A stretch of 64,000 nucleotides of DNA from Sphingomonas sp. Leaf339 (GTDB taxonomy: Bacteria; Pseudomonadota; Alphaproteobacteria; Sphingomonadales; Sphingomonadaceae): assembly GCF_001426195.1 (NCBI RefSeq), contig NZ_LMRS01000001.1, positions 64,501 through 128,500 on the forward strand, written 5' to 3'. Position numbers and translations under genes: made by a program. The notes below the pieces were generated by a model. It was not told the origin of the DNA. It ran no database searches and saw only the letters and a program-made list of their open reading frames with translations. Positions 8,687 to 16,808 of this stretch are shown here, one piece after another. Numbering within the stretch: position 1 is the first letter of the stretch; each line of letters opens with the position of its first letter.

Positions 8687-9876
8687 CACGGGCGCCGCGC
8701 CGTGCCGGTGTCCTCGCGCTCGCGCTGATCCTCGTTTCGTGCGGCGGTCGTGGGGGCGATAACGATATCGGCGTCGTCCCCGGCCCCACCCCCACCGTAT
8801 CACCGCAACCGGTGCCAACCGCCACCTCCGGCCCGACGCCAATCACCACCGCCGCCGTCACGCGAACGCCGATCGCGACGCTCGACAACCCCTGGTCAAT
8901 GGCGTTCCTGCCCGATGGTCGGATGCTGGTGACCGAACGGCCCGGGCGGCTGCGACTGGTGACGACGAGCGGACAGGTGTCGGCGGCGATCGCCGGGGTG
9001 CCGGCGGTGGCCTACACGGGGCAGGGCGGCCTGCTCGACGTGGCGCTCGACCCTGCCTTCACGAACAAAGCGCGTATCTATCTCAGCTATGCCGAAATGG
9101 GGACGGGCGGCGCGGGTCTGGCCGTCGCCCGTGCCACGCTGACCACCGACGCCAGCGGCACCGCGCAGTTGACCGACGTGGCGGTGATCTGGCGACAGGC
9201 ACCAAAGCTGACCGACGTCCGCCATTTCGGCGGCCGCATGGCCTTCGGTCGGGACGGAACGCTGTTCGTGACCGCCGGCGAGCGGCATCAGGGCGCACCG
9301 GCGCAGGACCTGTCGGTGACGCTGGGTAAGGTCATCCGCATCAACCCCGATGGCACGATCCCCGCCGGCAACCCCTTCGCCGGCATCGCCAATGCCCGAC
9401 CTGAAATCTGGTCGTACGGCCACCGCAACCCGTACGGTCTGGTCGTCGCCCGCGACGGGCGATTGTTCGAAAGCGAGATGGGGCCAGAGGGCGGCGATGA
9501 GTTCAATCTCATCACCGCGGGCAGCAACTATGGCTGGCGACTGGTGTCGGAGGGTAATGACGGCGAGGTGCTGCCGCGCCACTCAACCCGCCCCGACCTG
9601 ACGGCGCCGCTGTTCAGCTGGAACCCGGTGATCGCGCCGGGCGGCATGATCCAGTACACCGGCAGCCGCTTCGTCGGCTGGGACGGCGATTTCCTGCTGG
9701 CGGGACTCGTCTCGCAAGGGCTGGTCCGCGTGCGGGTGTCGGGCAGCACCGCGGCCGAGGCCGCGCGCATCCCGCTCGGCGCGCGTATCCGTGAGGTGGA
9801 GCAGGGACCGGACGGCACGATCTGGGTATTGGAAGACGGCGGCACCGGCCGCCTCGTCCGCATCGATCCGGCCTGA
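8683..9876 (+). CDS. second PQQ-dependent sugar dehydrogenase, lipoprotein
   Basis: A 397-residue paralogue of the preceding gene, with its ATG inside the upstream stop (ATGA), so the two are translationally coupled. A longer upstream frame exists but lies inside the first gene. The chosen start gives a clean lipoprotein signal, MTRAPRRAGVLALALILVSC, followed by a Thr/Pro-rich linker. The beta-propeller motifs repeat those of the neighbour: NPWSMAFLPDGRMLVTERPG, IYLSYAEMGTGGAGL, WSYGHRNPYGLVV and EMGPEGGDEFNLI. It ends 6 bases before the convergent thioesterase gene. It probably arose by tandem duplication. Confidence 0.87.
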   Translation: MTRAPRRAGVLALALILVSCGGRGGDNDIGVVPGPTPTVSPQPVPTATSGPTPITTAAVTRTPIATLDNPWSMAFLPDGRMLVTERPGRLRLVTTSGQVSAAIAGVPAVAYTGQGGLLDVALDPAFTNKARIYLSYAEMGTGGAGLAVARATLTTDASGTAQLTDVAVIWRQAPKLTDVRHFGGRMAFGRDGTLFVTAGERHQGAPAQDLSVTLGKVIRINPDGTIPAGNPFAGIANARPEIWSYGHRNPYGLVVARDGRLFESEMGPEGGDEFNLITAGSNYGWRLVSEGNDGEVLPRHSTRPDLTAPLFSWNPVIAPGGMIQYTGSRFVGWDGDFLLAGLVSQGLVRVRVSGSTAAEAARIPLGARIREVEQGPDGTIWVLEDGGTGRLVRIDPA

Positions 9877-9882
9877 CCCCCG

Positions 9883-10269
9883 TCAGGCGCGGGTAAGCAG
9901 ATAGTTCATCCGCGCCGCCGCGATCGGCCGGTCGCGATCGTCCTGCCACGCCGTCGCCTCGACATTGGCGATCCGCGTACCCAGCCGCGTGACGACCCCC
10001 GCCGCCCGCGTCATCTTGTCACGGCCGCCGCGCATGTAATCGATCGTGACGTTGATCGGCTTGATCGTCGCGTCCCCTTCCGCGACCAATGCATGTCGAA
10101 GCGCGGCGATCGCCGCCACTTCCAGCAGGCCAGCGATCGCGCCGCCATGCAGGAAGCCGGGGCGCCCCAGCACGCCGTCGTCGAACGGCATCGCCAGCAC
10201 CGGCGCGCCCGACTCGTCCCGTTCCAGCGTCAGGCCGAGCAGATCGGCATAGGGTGGCAACGCGCTCAT
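9883..10269 (-). CDS. PaaI-family (hotdog-fold) thioesterase
   Basis: A 128-residue hotdog-fold protein. The segment GRPGFLHGGAIAGLLEVAAIAAL is the PaaI-type HGG motif, with the helix carrying the catalytic acid region, and KPINVTIDYMRGG is the following central strand. Such enzymes hydrolyse acyl-CoA thioesters, often aromatic or branched ones; the substrate here is unknown. Its ATG overlaps the stop of the upstream homologous gene (ATGA), so the two form a coupled pair that may assemble as a hetero-oligomer. Confidence 0.82.
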   Translation of the reverse strand: MSALPPYADLLGLTLERDESGAPVLAMPFDDGVLGRPGFLHGGAIAGLLEVAAIAALRHALVAEGDATIKPINVTIDYMRGGRDKMTRAAGVVTRLGTRIANVEATAWQDDRDRPIAAARMNYLLTRA

Positions 10270-10703
10270 GCCGCCGCATCCAGCAGCATGAACGTGCCGG
10301 CCACATGCGCGATCGGATCGGCCGGATCGCCGTCATGCGCCTGCCCCCGCACGAAGGCCACCGACCGCGTCAGGCGATAGCAATCGCCGCGCCCGATCAC
10401 CGTTCGCCCCGGTGTCGCCGCGCGCAGATAATCGATCCGCAGGTCCAGCGTCGCATGCGGCGCGAAGCGGCCGCGCTTCGCCCACACCGCCATCGACGTC
10501 GCCATGTCCATCAGCGTCACGATCGGCCCCGACGCGATCACCCCGCGCACCGGATCGCCGATCTGGTCGGCGGCATAGGGCAGCGCCAGTTCCACCCATG
10601 GCTCCGGCGCGGCGCCGTCATGGTCGTGATAGACGATGCCCAGCCGCCCGCCATGGCCGGCCTGCAACAGGGCGGCGAACCGCTTGACGTCGAACTCCTT
10701 CAT
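10266..10703 (-). CDS. PaaI-family (hotdog-fold) thioesterase, partner
   Basis: A 145-residue hotdog-fold protein related to its downstream neighbour. It has GDPVRGVIASGPIVTLMDMATSMAVWAKRG, where the usual HGG is replaced by ASG, and ATLDLRIDYLRAATPG. The loss of the HGG histidine suggests a changed or structural role, with the partner carrying the standard motif. I chose the ATG at 10703; a longer frame runs back over the divergent crotonase gene and is unlikely. The pair is divergent from that crotonase across 59 bases, consistent with a shared acyl-CoA function. Confidence 0.78.
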   Translation of the reverse strand: MKEFDVKRFAALLQAGHGGRLGIVYHDHDGAAPEPWVELALPYAADQIGDPVRGVIASGPIVTLMDMATSMAVWAKRGRFAPHATLDLRIDYLRAATPGRTVIGRGDCYRLTRSVAFVRGQAHDGDPADPIAHVAGTFMLLDAAA

Positions 10704-10762
10704 CGGTCCTGTGGATACACGCGCGCCGGCCCTGTGCAACACTGGCGCGATCAGGAGAGAAG

Positions 10763-11545
10763 ATGACCGATCGCGTATCCATCGCCGTCGACGCCGGCGT
10801 CGCGCATGTGCAACTGACCCGCCCGGCCCAGATGAACGCACTCGATCCGGCGATGTTCGATGCGCTGGCGGCGGCAATCGACGCACTGGCGATCCGCCGC
10901 GACGTGCGCTGCGTCGTCCTGTCGGGTGAGGGACGCGCCTTCTGTGCGGGGCTCGACATGGCGGCGATGGCAAGTGGCGGCTCCGGCCTTTTGACGCACG
11001 ATCGCACGCACGGCCTCGCCAACCTTGTCCAGCATGTCGCCTGGGGCTGGCGCGCGATGCCGCAGCCCGTGATCGCGGCGCTGCACGGCGTGGCGTTCGG
11101 CGGCGGGCTCCAGATCGCGGCGGGCGCCGACATCCGGCTGGCGACAGCGGACACGCGGCTGTCGATCCGCGAGATGCATTGGGGCATCGTGCCCGACATG
11201 GCCGGCTATGCGCTGTGGCGCGGCACGGTGCGCGACGACGTGCTGCGCGAACTGGTCTACACGGCGCGCGAGGTCGATGGCACGGAAGGCGCCGCGCTCG
11301 GCCTCGTTACCCGCGTCGTGTCCGATCCGCTGACCGAGGCCCTGACGCTCGCGCACACCATCGCCGGCCGCCATCCGGGTGCGATCCGGGCGGCCAAGCG
11401 CCTGTTCGCCGTGGCGGCCGATGGCGATCCCGCCACCATCCTGACCGCTGAAACCGCCGAGCAGGCCGCGCTGCTCGGCACCGCCGACCAGCGCGAACAG
11501 GTGCGTGCCAATATCGAGAAGCGCGCGCCCGTCTTCGGCGACTGA
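10763..11545 (+). CDS. crotonase/enoyl-CoA hydratase-isomerase family protein
   Basis: A 260-residue crotonase-fold protein. The oxyanion-hole segments SGEGRAFCAGLDMAAM and HGVAFGGGLQIAAGADIRLA are present. The second acidic position is kept in REMHWGIVPDMAG, but the first catalytic Glu found in true hydratases (GGGxELA) is Gln here (GGGLQIA). It may therefore be an isomerase or another crotonase activity rather than a hydratase. AGGAGAGAAG precedes the ATG. It is divergent from the thioesterase pair and ends 8 bases before the convergent DUF885 gene. Confidence 0.85.
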   Translation: MTDRVSIAVDAGVAHVQLTRPAQMNALDPAMFDALAAAIDALAIRRDVRCVVLSGEGRAFCAGLDMAAMASGGSGLLTHDRTHGLANLVQHVAWGWRAMPQPVIAALHGVAFGGGLQIAAGADIRLATADTRLSIREMHWGIVPDMAGYALWRGTVRDDVLRELVYTAREVDGTEGAALGLVTRVVSDPLTEALTLAHTIAGRHPGAIRAAKRLFAVAADGDPATILTAETAEQAALLGTADQREQVRANIEKRAPVFGD

Positions 11546-11553
11546 GGGGTCGT

Positions 11554-13329
11554 CTATTTCAACGGATACGGACCCTTGCCACCCTCGGCGATAAAGCGGT
11601 CGGTACGCTCGTCGATCATCGGCAGCGGTACCGACCCCAGCGCCAGCATCGCATCGTGGAACGCGCGGATGTCGAATTTCTCGCCCAGCGCCTTCTCCGC
11701 CTTCGCCCGGTTCGCCAGGAAGGTGAGTTCGCCCATGTAATAACTCAGCGCCTGTCCCGGCCACGCGATGTACCGATCGACCTCGGTCGTGATCTCGTGG
11801 TTCGACAACGCGGTGTTGTCGCGCAGGAAGCCTTGCGCCCGTTCGCGCGTCCACCCCTTGGCATGGATACCCGTATCCACCACCAGCCGCGCCGCCCGCC
11901 ACATCTGGTAACTCAGCATCCCGAACCGGTCATAGGGCGTTTCGTACATGCCCATGTCCTCGCCCAGCGCCTCGCAATATAGCGCCCATCCCTCGCCATA
12001 GGCGGAGATGTACGTATCGCGGCGATAGGCGGGCAGGTCGGTCAACTCCATCGCCAGCGGCATCTGGAACGCATGCCCCGGCGCGCTTTCGTGCAACGTC
12101 AGCGCCGGCAGCGAATAGAGCGATCGCGAAGGCAGATCATAGGTATTGACCAGATAGATGCCCGGCCCGCCGCGCCCGCTGGTGTAGAACGGCGCGACAT
12201 CCGCCGGCACCGGCTTGATCGCGAAGCGACCGCGCGGCAGGTGGCCGAACCATTCGTCGGCCTTGCCGTCGAACGTCTTGGCGATCCACGCGGCGCGGTC
12301 GAGCAGGTCCTGCGGCGTCTTCGCGTAGAATTGCGGATCGGTGCGCAGGAAGTTCAGGAACGCGGCCAGGTCGCCCTGATACTTCACCTTGCGCATCACA
12401 TCGTTCATCCGCGCCTTGATCTTGGCGACTTCGGCCAGGCCGATGGCATGGATCTGATCCGGGCTCAGGTCTCGGGTGACAAACTCGCTGATCTTCGACT
12501 GATAATAGGCCTTGCCGTCGGGCAGTTCGTACGCGGCCAGTGCGGTACGCGAACCGGGGATGTATTCGGTGCGCAGAAAGGCGAGCAGCTTCGCATAGGC
12601 CGGCACGACACCGCCGGCGATCGCCTTCAGCGAGTCCGCACGCATCGTGGCCTGCATGGCGGCGGGGATCGTCGCCGGCATCGTCTTGAACGGCGCGTAG
12701 AAGGGCGAACCCTCACCACCGCCGGCATCCACCACCTGCGCCACGCCGATATCGCGGCCCTGCAGGGTAACGCGCGGCGGGGTGAAGCCTCGCCTCAGGC
12801 CAGCCCGCATATTGACGATCTGCTGATCGTAATAACGCGGTATGTCGGCCAGCATCGTCAGGTAATGGCGATAATCGTCGGCGGTGCGATACGTGTCGCG
12901 ACCGGCCCCGGCCACCCCCATCCAGAAACTGGTATCGGCGTTCAGCGGCTTTTCGAATTCGCGGAATTTCTGTTCGGCGAGCAGCGCGTCGATCTGGACG
13001 CGATAGACCTGGTAATCGGCGCGCGCGGCCGGCGACAGCGTGGCGGGATCGATCGCCGCCAGCGCCGCGGCGGTTTCGGTCCAGCGTTTCAGCTTGGCCG
13101 CCTGCATCGCCGGGCCGACATCGGGCAGGCCGCGCTGCTCGCCCTTAGGTGTGTCCTCGTCCGATGGCGACAGCGTCTGCCGCCATGCATATTCGGTATC
13201 GGACAGCGCGCGGAATTTCGCGTCCGCGGGAGAAGGGGCAGGGGTGGCCGCCGGCGCGGCCGTCTGCGACGCCACGGGATCGCACAGGGTGGCGATCATC
13301 AGCGCCAGCGTGGACGTCATACGGATCAT
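11554..13329 (-). CDS. DUF885-family exported protein (metallopeptidase-like)
   Basis: A 591-residue protein with a signal peptide (MIRMTSTLALMIATLCDPVASQ), so periplasmic. The body matches the DUF885 family, with PGRATALAAYELP-like central text, DLPSRSLYSLPALTLHESAPGH and AYGEGWALYCEALGEDMG. The HESxPGH and EGWA(L)Y motifs resemble a zinc-peptidase site, and the family is usually regarded as putative peptidases. The chosen ATG overlaps the stop of the upstream Ldh-type gene by 4 bases (ATGA); a start 18 codons earlier would spoil the signal peptide. It is the last gene of the GH127 operon. Confidence 0.85.
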   Translation of the reverse strand: MIRMTSTLALMIATLCDPVASQTAAPAATPAPSPADAKFRALSDTEYAWRQTLSPSDEDTPKGEQRGLPDVGPAMQAAKLKRWTETAAALAAIDPATLSPAARADYQVYRVQIDALLAEQKFREFEKPLNADTSFWMGVAGAGRDTYRTADDYRHYLTMLADIPRYYDQQIVNMRAGLRRGFTPPRVTLQGRDIGVAQVVDAGGGEGSPFYAPFKTMPATIPAAMQATMRADSLKAIAGGVVPAYAKLLAFLRTEYIPGSRTALAAYELPDGKAYYQSKISEFVTRDLSPDQIHAIGLAEVAKIKARMNDVMRKVKYQGDLAAFLNFLRTDPQFYAKTPQDLLDRAAWIAKTFDGKADEWFGHLPRGRFAIKPVPADVAPFYTSGRGGPGIYLVNTYDLPSRSLYSLPALTLHESAPGHAFQMPLAMELTDLPAYRRDTYISAYGEGWALYCEALGEDMGMYETPYDRFGMLSYQMWRAARLVVDTGIHAKGWTRERAQGFLRDNTALSNHEITTEVDRYIAWPGQALSYYMGELTFLANRAKAEKALGEKFDIRAFHDAMLALGSVPLPMIDERTDRFIAEGGKGPYPLK

Positions 13330-14351
13330 GTGTTTTCCCTCACGACATTCTCGATATCGGCGATCAGTTGCTTCGACACCCACACCCCTTCGGTCAGGCT
13401 GACGGCGCGGGCGGCATGACGGCGGGCGCCGGGCAACCTTGCACCCTGCGCCTCGATCCCGTCGAACAGCGCCTCTGCCCGCGCGATCTCGTCGGCGGCG
13501 GCATCGCCCAGAAAACCGGCGGGATTGATGGCCAGGATCAGCTCGCCCCCGATCGGCGATCCGCCCCGACCGCCATCGCGCACGATCGATTCGCGGCTGG
13601 TCAGGTCGCCGATCAGCGGCCCCGCCATCAGCTCGACCATCGCCGACAGCGCCGATCCCTTATGCCCGCCAAAGGTCCGCATCGCGCCGGCCAGCACCTG
13701 CGCCGCCTCGGTCGTCTCCTGCCCCTCGGCATCATAGCCCCAGTCGGGCGGCACCGGGCGATCGGCGCGGCGATGCAGCTCGATCTCGCCGCGCGCCACC
13801 GCGCTGGTCGCGAAGTCGAACACGAACGGCCGGCCACCGGGGCGGGGCCAGCCGAACGCGATCGGGTTCGTCCCGAACAGCGGCTTGGTGCCGCCCGCCG
13901 GTGCGACCCACGCATGGCTGGGCGTCACCGCGATCACCACCAGCCCCTCGGCGACCAGTGCCTCCACCTCGGGCCACAGCGCCGCGAAGTGGACGACGTT
14001 GTTCAACGCGAGCGCCGCCAGCCCCTGCGCCCGCGCGGTATCGACCAGCGCTTGCCGCCCCGTCTCGAACGCCAGTTGCGCGAAACCGCCGCCGCCATCG
14101 ACGCGCAGGATGGCGGGCGCCGGCCGCGTCAGGACCGGCGTCGCGTTCGGATCGACCACCCCCGTCGCCACGCTGTGCGCCGCGACCAGCAGGCGATAGA
14201 TGCCGTGCGATCCACACCCGTCGCGCTCGCCCGCCACCATCGTCTCGGCGACCGCCTCGACATGATCGGGGGCAAGGCCGACACGGGTTAGGATGGTGCG
14301 GGCGAAATCGCGCACCTCGTCCAGCGTCATATGGACCCGGTCGTCGCTCAT
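13326..14351 (-). CDS. Ldh-family NAD(P)-dependent oxidoreductase (DpkA-like imine reductase)
   Basis: A 341-residue member of the malate/L-lactate dehydrogenase (YlbC/ComC) fold family. GERDGCGSHGIYRLL carries the catalytic His region. ALNNVVHFAALWPEVE is closer to delta1-piperideine-2-carboxylate / delta1-pyrroline-2-carboxylate reductases than to lactate or ureidoglycolate dehydrogenases. GGTKPLFGTNPIAFGWP is the coenzyme and substrate loop. It overlaps GH127 upstream and DUF885 downstream, both by ATGA. The imine-reductase assignment is by pattern only, and a sugar-acid or keto-acid dehydrogenase role would also fit the location. Confidence 0.8.
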   Translation of the reverse strand: MSDDRVHMTLDEVRDFARTILTRVGLAPDHVEAVAETMVAGERDGCGSHGIYRLLVAAHSVATGVVDPNATPVLTRPAPAILRVDGGGGFAQLAFETGRQALVDTARAQGLAALALNNVVHFAALWPEVEALVAEGLVVIAVTPSHAWVAPAGGTKPLFGTNPIAFGWPRPGGRPFVFDFATSAVARGEIELHRRADRPVPPDWGYDAEGQETTEAAQVLAGAMRTFGGHKGSALSAMVELMAGPLIGDLTSRESIVRDGGRGGSPIGGELILAINPAGFLGDAAADEIARAEALFDGIEAQGARLPGARRHAARAVSLTEGVWVSKQLIADIENVVRENT

Positions 14352-16720
14352 GCTGATACCGCCGGCTTGGCGGTGAACAGGCGTACGCCGAACACCGGGC
14401 CGGCGGTGTTCTTGTCATGCGGCACGAACCGCACCTTGATCTGCGATTTGCCGCGCGTCAGCGGCTCGGGCAGCGGATAGTCGATGTCATAGAAGCTGCC
14501 CGGCCGGCTGCGATCGAGCGTCTGCGTCGCGACGCGCTGGTTGTCGACCATGATGTCGAACGTCCGCTTGCCCTCATCCCCCCAATAGGTCGCCTGTAGG
14601 ATCAATGGACCGGGCCGCACCTTCATCGTGAATTCGAAAAAGCCGCCGGTGCGCGCATCGCGGCCGGTATGCCCCCGATACGCGACCGGGTAGGAAATCT
14701 CCGAACTCAATGCATGGTCGCGCTCCGGCTGCATCTCGCCCAGATGCATCACGTCGACCGACCGCGCCGCGATGTCCTTGCGCCGCGCCTGTTCGATGTT
14801 GAACGCCGCTTCCTCGGCCACCCATTGCCTATCGGTGAAGCGCTTGAAATACACTGCGCTGCGCCGGTCGTACTGGCGATAGAATGGCACGAACGTCAGG
14901 TCGCCCGGCCGGATAAGCCCCGCCGTCTGATACTGCGACGCCCCCGGCGCGATCGGGGTGAAGCGCGCGAGCAGGTCGTCGCCGACCATCGCCGGATCGG
15001 GCTTGTCCCAATCGCCGTCCGCGCGGCCCAGATCGGCAGCCATCACCATCGGCCCGCGCACCACGGCCACCGTCTGCGCGTCGCCCGGCGTCGCCTCCAG
15101 CCGCAGGTCGAGTGGTAGGCGGATACTGACCGCGTCGCCCGACTTCCACTTGCGCTCCACGATCGCATAGCCGCCCGCGCGCGCTGCCTCGACCGGCTTG
15201 CCATTGACGAACAGCTCGGCGGTCTTCGCCCAGCCTGGCACGCGCAGCGCCACCGGGAAACGCCCGCCCCGCGCCAGTTTCGTCATCGTCAGCGTCGATA
15301 GCCCGTCGAACGGATAGGCGGTATCCAGCGTTAGCGTCGCATCCCGCGCCGCCCATGTCGCATCGGCGGGGATGTAGAGGTTCACGAGCAACGTATCGCC
15401 CCCCTCCCAGAAGATCGATTCACCGTGCTTGGCGTGGCTCTCCATGCCGGTGCCGACGCAGCACCAGAATTCCTCGCCGTCGAGCGCCGAATATTCGCGC
15501 TTCGCCCCGCTCATCAGCGGCGTCATGTACGTGAAGCCACCGTTCACCGGCTCCTGCTGCGCCATCACATGATTCAGATGCGCGCGCTCGTAGAAGTCGA
15601 ACAGCGATCCGTCCGGCGCCCAGGCGAACAGATGCCGGGTCAGCTTCAGCATGTTGTACGTATTGCAATGCTCGCACGTCTGTTCGGTGATGTGCTGTGC
15701 GATCGTATCCGCGCCTGCGAAATACTCGCGATCGGCATTGCCGCCGATGACGTAGCTGTGATGCTTCGTCACCCGCTCCCAGAAAAAGCGGGCGGCCGTC
15801 TGGTAATCGGGCCGGTCGGTGATCTCATACAGCCGGGCGAGGCCGATCAGCTTCGGCACCTGCGTATTAGCGTGGATGTTCGCCAATTCGTCCTGTCGCG
15901 CGGTCAGCGGGTCGAGCACCTTTTTATGATAGATACGCTCCGCTAGTTTCAGCCAGCGTGGGTCCTTCGTGCGTGCATACAGCTCGGCGAAACTCTCGTT
16001 CAGGCCGCCATGTTCGCAGGCCAGCATCACCTGCACCTGATCGTCGTTCAGCGCGGCGAAGACCTCCTCGATATAGCCGCCCAGACCCGTTGCGATGGCC
16101 ATCGCCTTATCATTGGGTCCGATATGATCGATGACGTCGAAAAGCCCGGTGTAGAGCTTGTGCCAATTGTAATAGGGCACCCAGCAGCCATTCAGATCGA
16201 ACCCGGCGGACCGGATATCGCCGCGCATGATCTCCGGGAATATCTCCTTCCCATCGACGATCGTTCCGTCCTTCCGCTTGCGCGTGAAGCCCGCGACATA
16301 GCCGTCGCCGTTCGCCGTCTGACAGGCCGTCAGCTCGTCGATGATGTACGCGGCACGGGTGGCGCAATCGGTGCAACCGATCTGGGCATGGGTCAGCGCC
16401 AATCCGGACAGATAATGACCCAGCGTATGGCCGGCGATCGTATCGCTTTCCCACCCGCCATAGATTTTGCCCTTGGTCGGCAATCCCGCAAAGGCGCGGA
16501 AATTATGCAGCAGCCGATCAGGCTCCAGCCGCAACAGATAAGCCCTGTTCACCTCGACCGCGTGCGCATAGTCCGACGGCCGCAGCCGTACCGCCGATAG
16601 CGGAAACGGCTTCGCCGTCGCCGGCAATGCCGTACCCAGCGCCCGCGCTGCTCCAGCGGGCAGGGCGAACAGGGGCAACGCGACCCCGGATTTCAGCATG
16701 TCACGGCGACCGATCGACAT
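14348..16720 (-). CDS. glycoside hydrolase family 127 (beta-L-arabinofuranosidase-like)
   Basis: A 790-residue exported GH127 (DUF1680) enzyme. The N-terminus MSIGRRDMLKSGVALPLF is Tat-like. The (alpha/alpha)6 catalytic region runs from VNRAYLLRLEPDRLLHNFRA. TEQTCEHCNTYNML near residue 345 and EFWCCVGTGMESHAKHGES near residue 421 correspond to the Glu and Cys residues that bind zinc and provide the Cys nucleophile in HypBA1-type beta-L-arabinofuranosidases. I chose this ATG because GGAG lies 6 bases upstream; a second ATG and a GTG occur 6 and 12 bases earlier. It heads an operon with an oxidoreductase and a DUF885 protein. It probably removes terminal L-arabinose from plant glycans or glycoproteins. 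Confidence 0.88.
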   Translation of the reverse strand: MSIGRRDMLKSGVALPLFALPAGAARALGTALPATAKPFPLSAVRLRPSDYAHAVEVNRAYLLRLEPDRLLHNFRAFAGLPTKGKIYGGWESDTIAGHTLGHYLSGLALTHAQIGCTDCATRAAYIIDELTACQTANGDGYVAGFTRKRKDGTIVDGKEIFPEIMRGDIRSAGFDLNGCWVPYYNWHKLYTGLFDVIDHIGPNDKAMAIATGLGGYIEEVFAALNDDQVQVMLACEHGGLNESFAELYARTKDPRWLKLAERIYHKKVLDPLTARQDELANIHANTQVPKLIGLARLYEITDRPDYQTAARFFWERVTKHHSYVIGGNADREYFAGADTIAQHITEQTCEHCNTYNMLKLTRHLFAWAPDGSLFDFYERAHLNHVMAQQEPVNGGFTYMTPLMSGAKREYSALDGEEFWCCVGTGMESHAKHGESIFWEGGDTLLVNLYIPADATWAARDATLTLDTAYPFDGLSTLTMTKLARGGRFPVALRVPGWAKTAELFVNGKPVEAARAGGYAIVERKWKSGDAVSIRLPLDLRLEATPGDAQTVAVVRGPMVMAADLGRADGDWDKPDPAMVGDDLLARFTPIAPGASQYQTAGLIRPGDLTFVPFYRQYDRRSAVYFKRFTDRQWVAEEAAFNIEQARRKDIAARSVDVMHLGEMQPERDHALSSEISYPVAYRGHTGRDARTGGFFEFTMKVRPGPLILQATYWGDEGKRTFDIMVDNQRVATQTLDRSRPGSFYDIDYPLPEPLTRGKSQIKVRFVPHDKNTAGPVFGVRLFTAKPAVSA

Positions 16721-16735
16721 TTCCATCTCCACAGA

Positions 16736-16751
16736 ATACCGTATACGATAC
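16736..16751. promoter_or_regulatory. operator-like palindrome between divergent glycan genes
   Basis: ATACCGTATACGATAC is a 16-base imperfect palindrome centred on the perfect core CGTATACG. It overlaps the -10 element proposed for GH127 and lies in the 88-base gap to the divergent gene at 16809. A GntR- or LacI-type repressor site is a reasonable guess. No regulator gene adjoins it. Confidence 0.45.
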
Positions 16752-16772
16752 GATGATGGGCTGATGAGTCAA
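16745..16772 (-). promoter_or_regulatory. candidate promoter of the GH127 operon
   Basis: On the minus strand TTGACT (16767-16772) and TATCGT (16745-16750) are spaced by 16 bases. The start of transcription would fall near 16738, leaving a leader of about 18 bases that contains GGAG before the GH127 ATG. The palindrome at 16736-16751 covers the -10, which fits repression. Confidence 0.45.
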
Positions 16773-16808
16773 CGACGCATCGGCGAAAACGGCGGGGAAA
16801 GCAAAACG

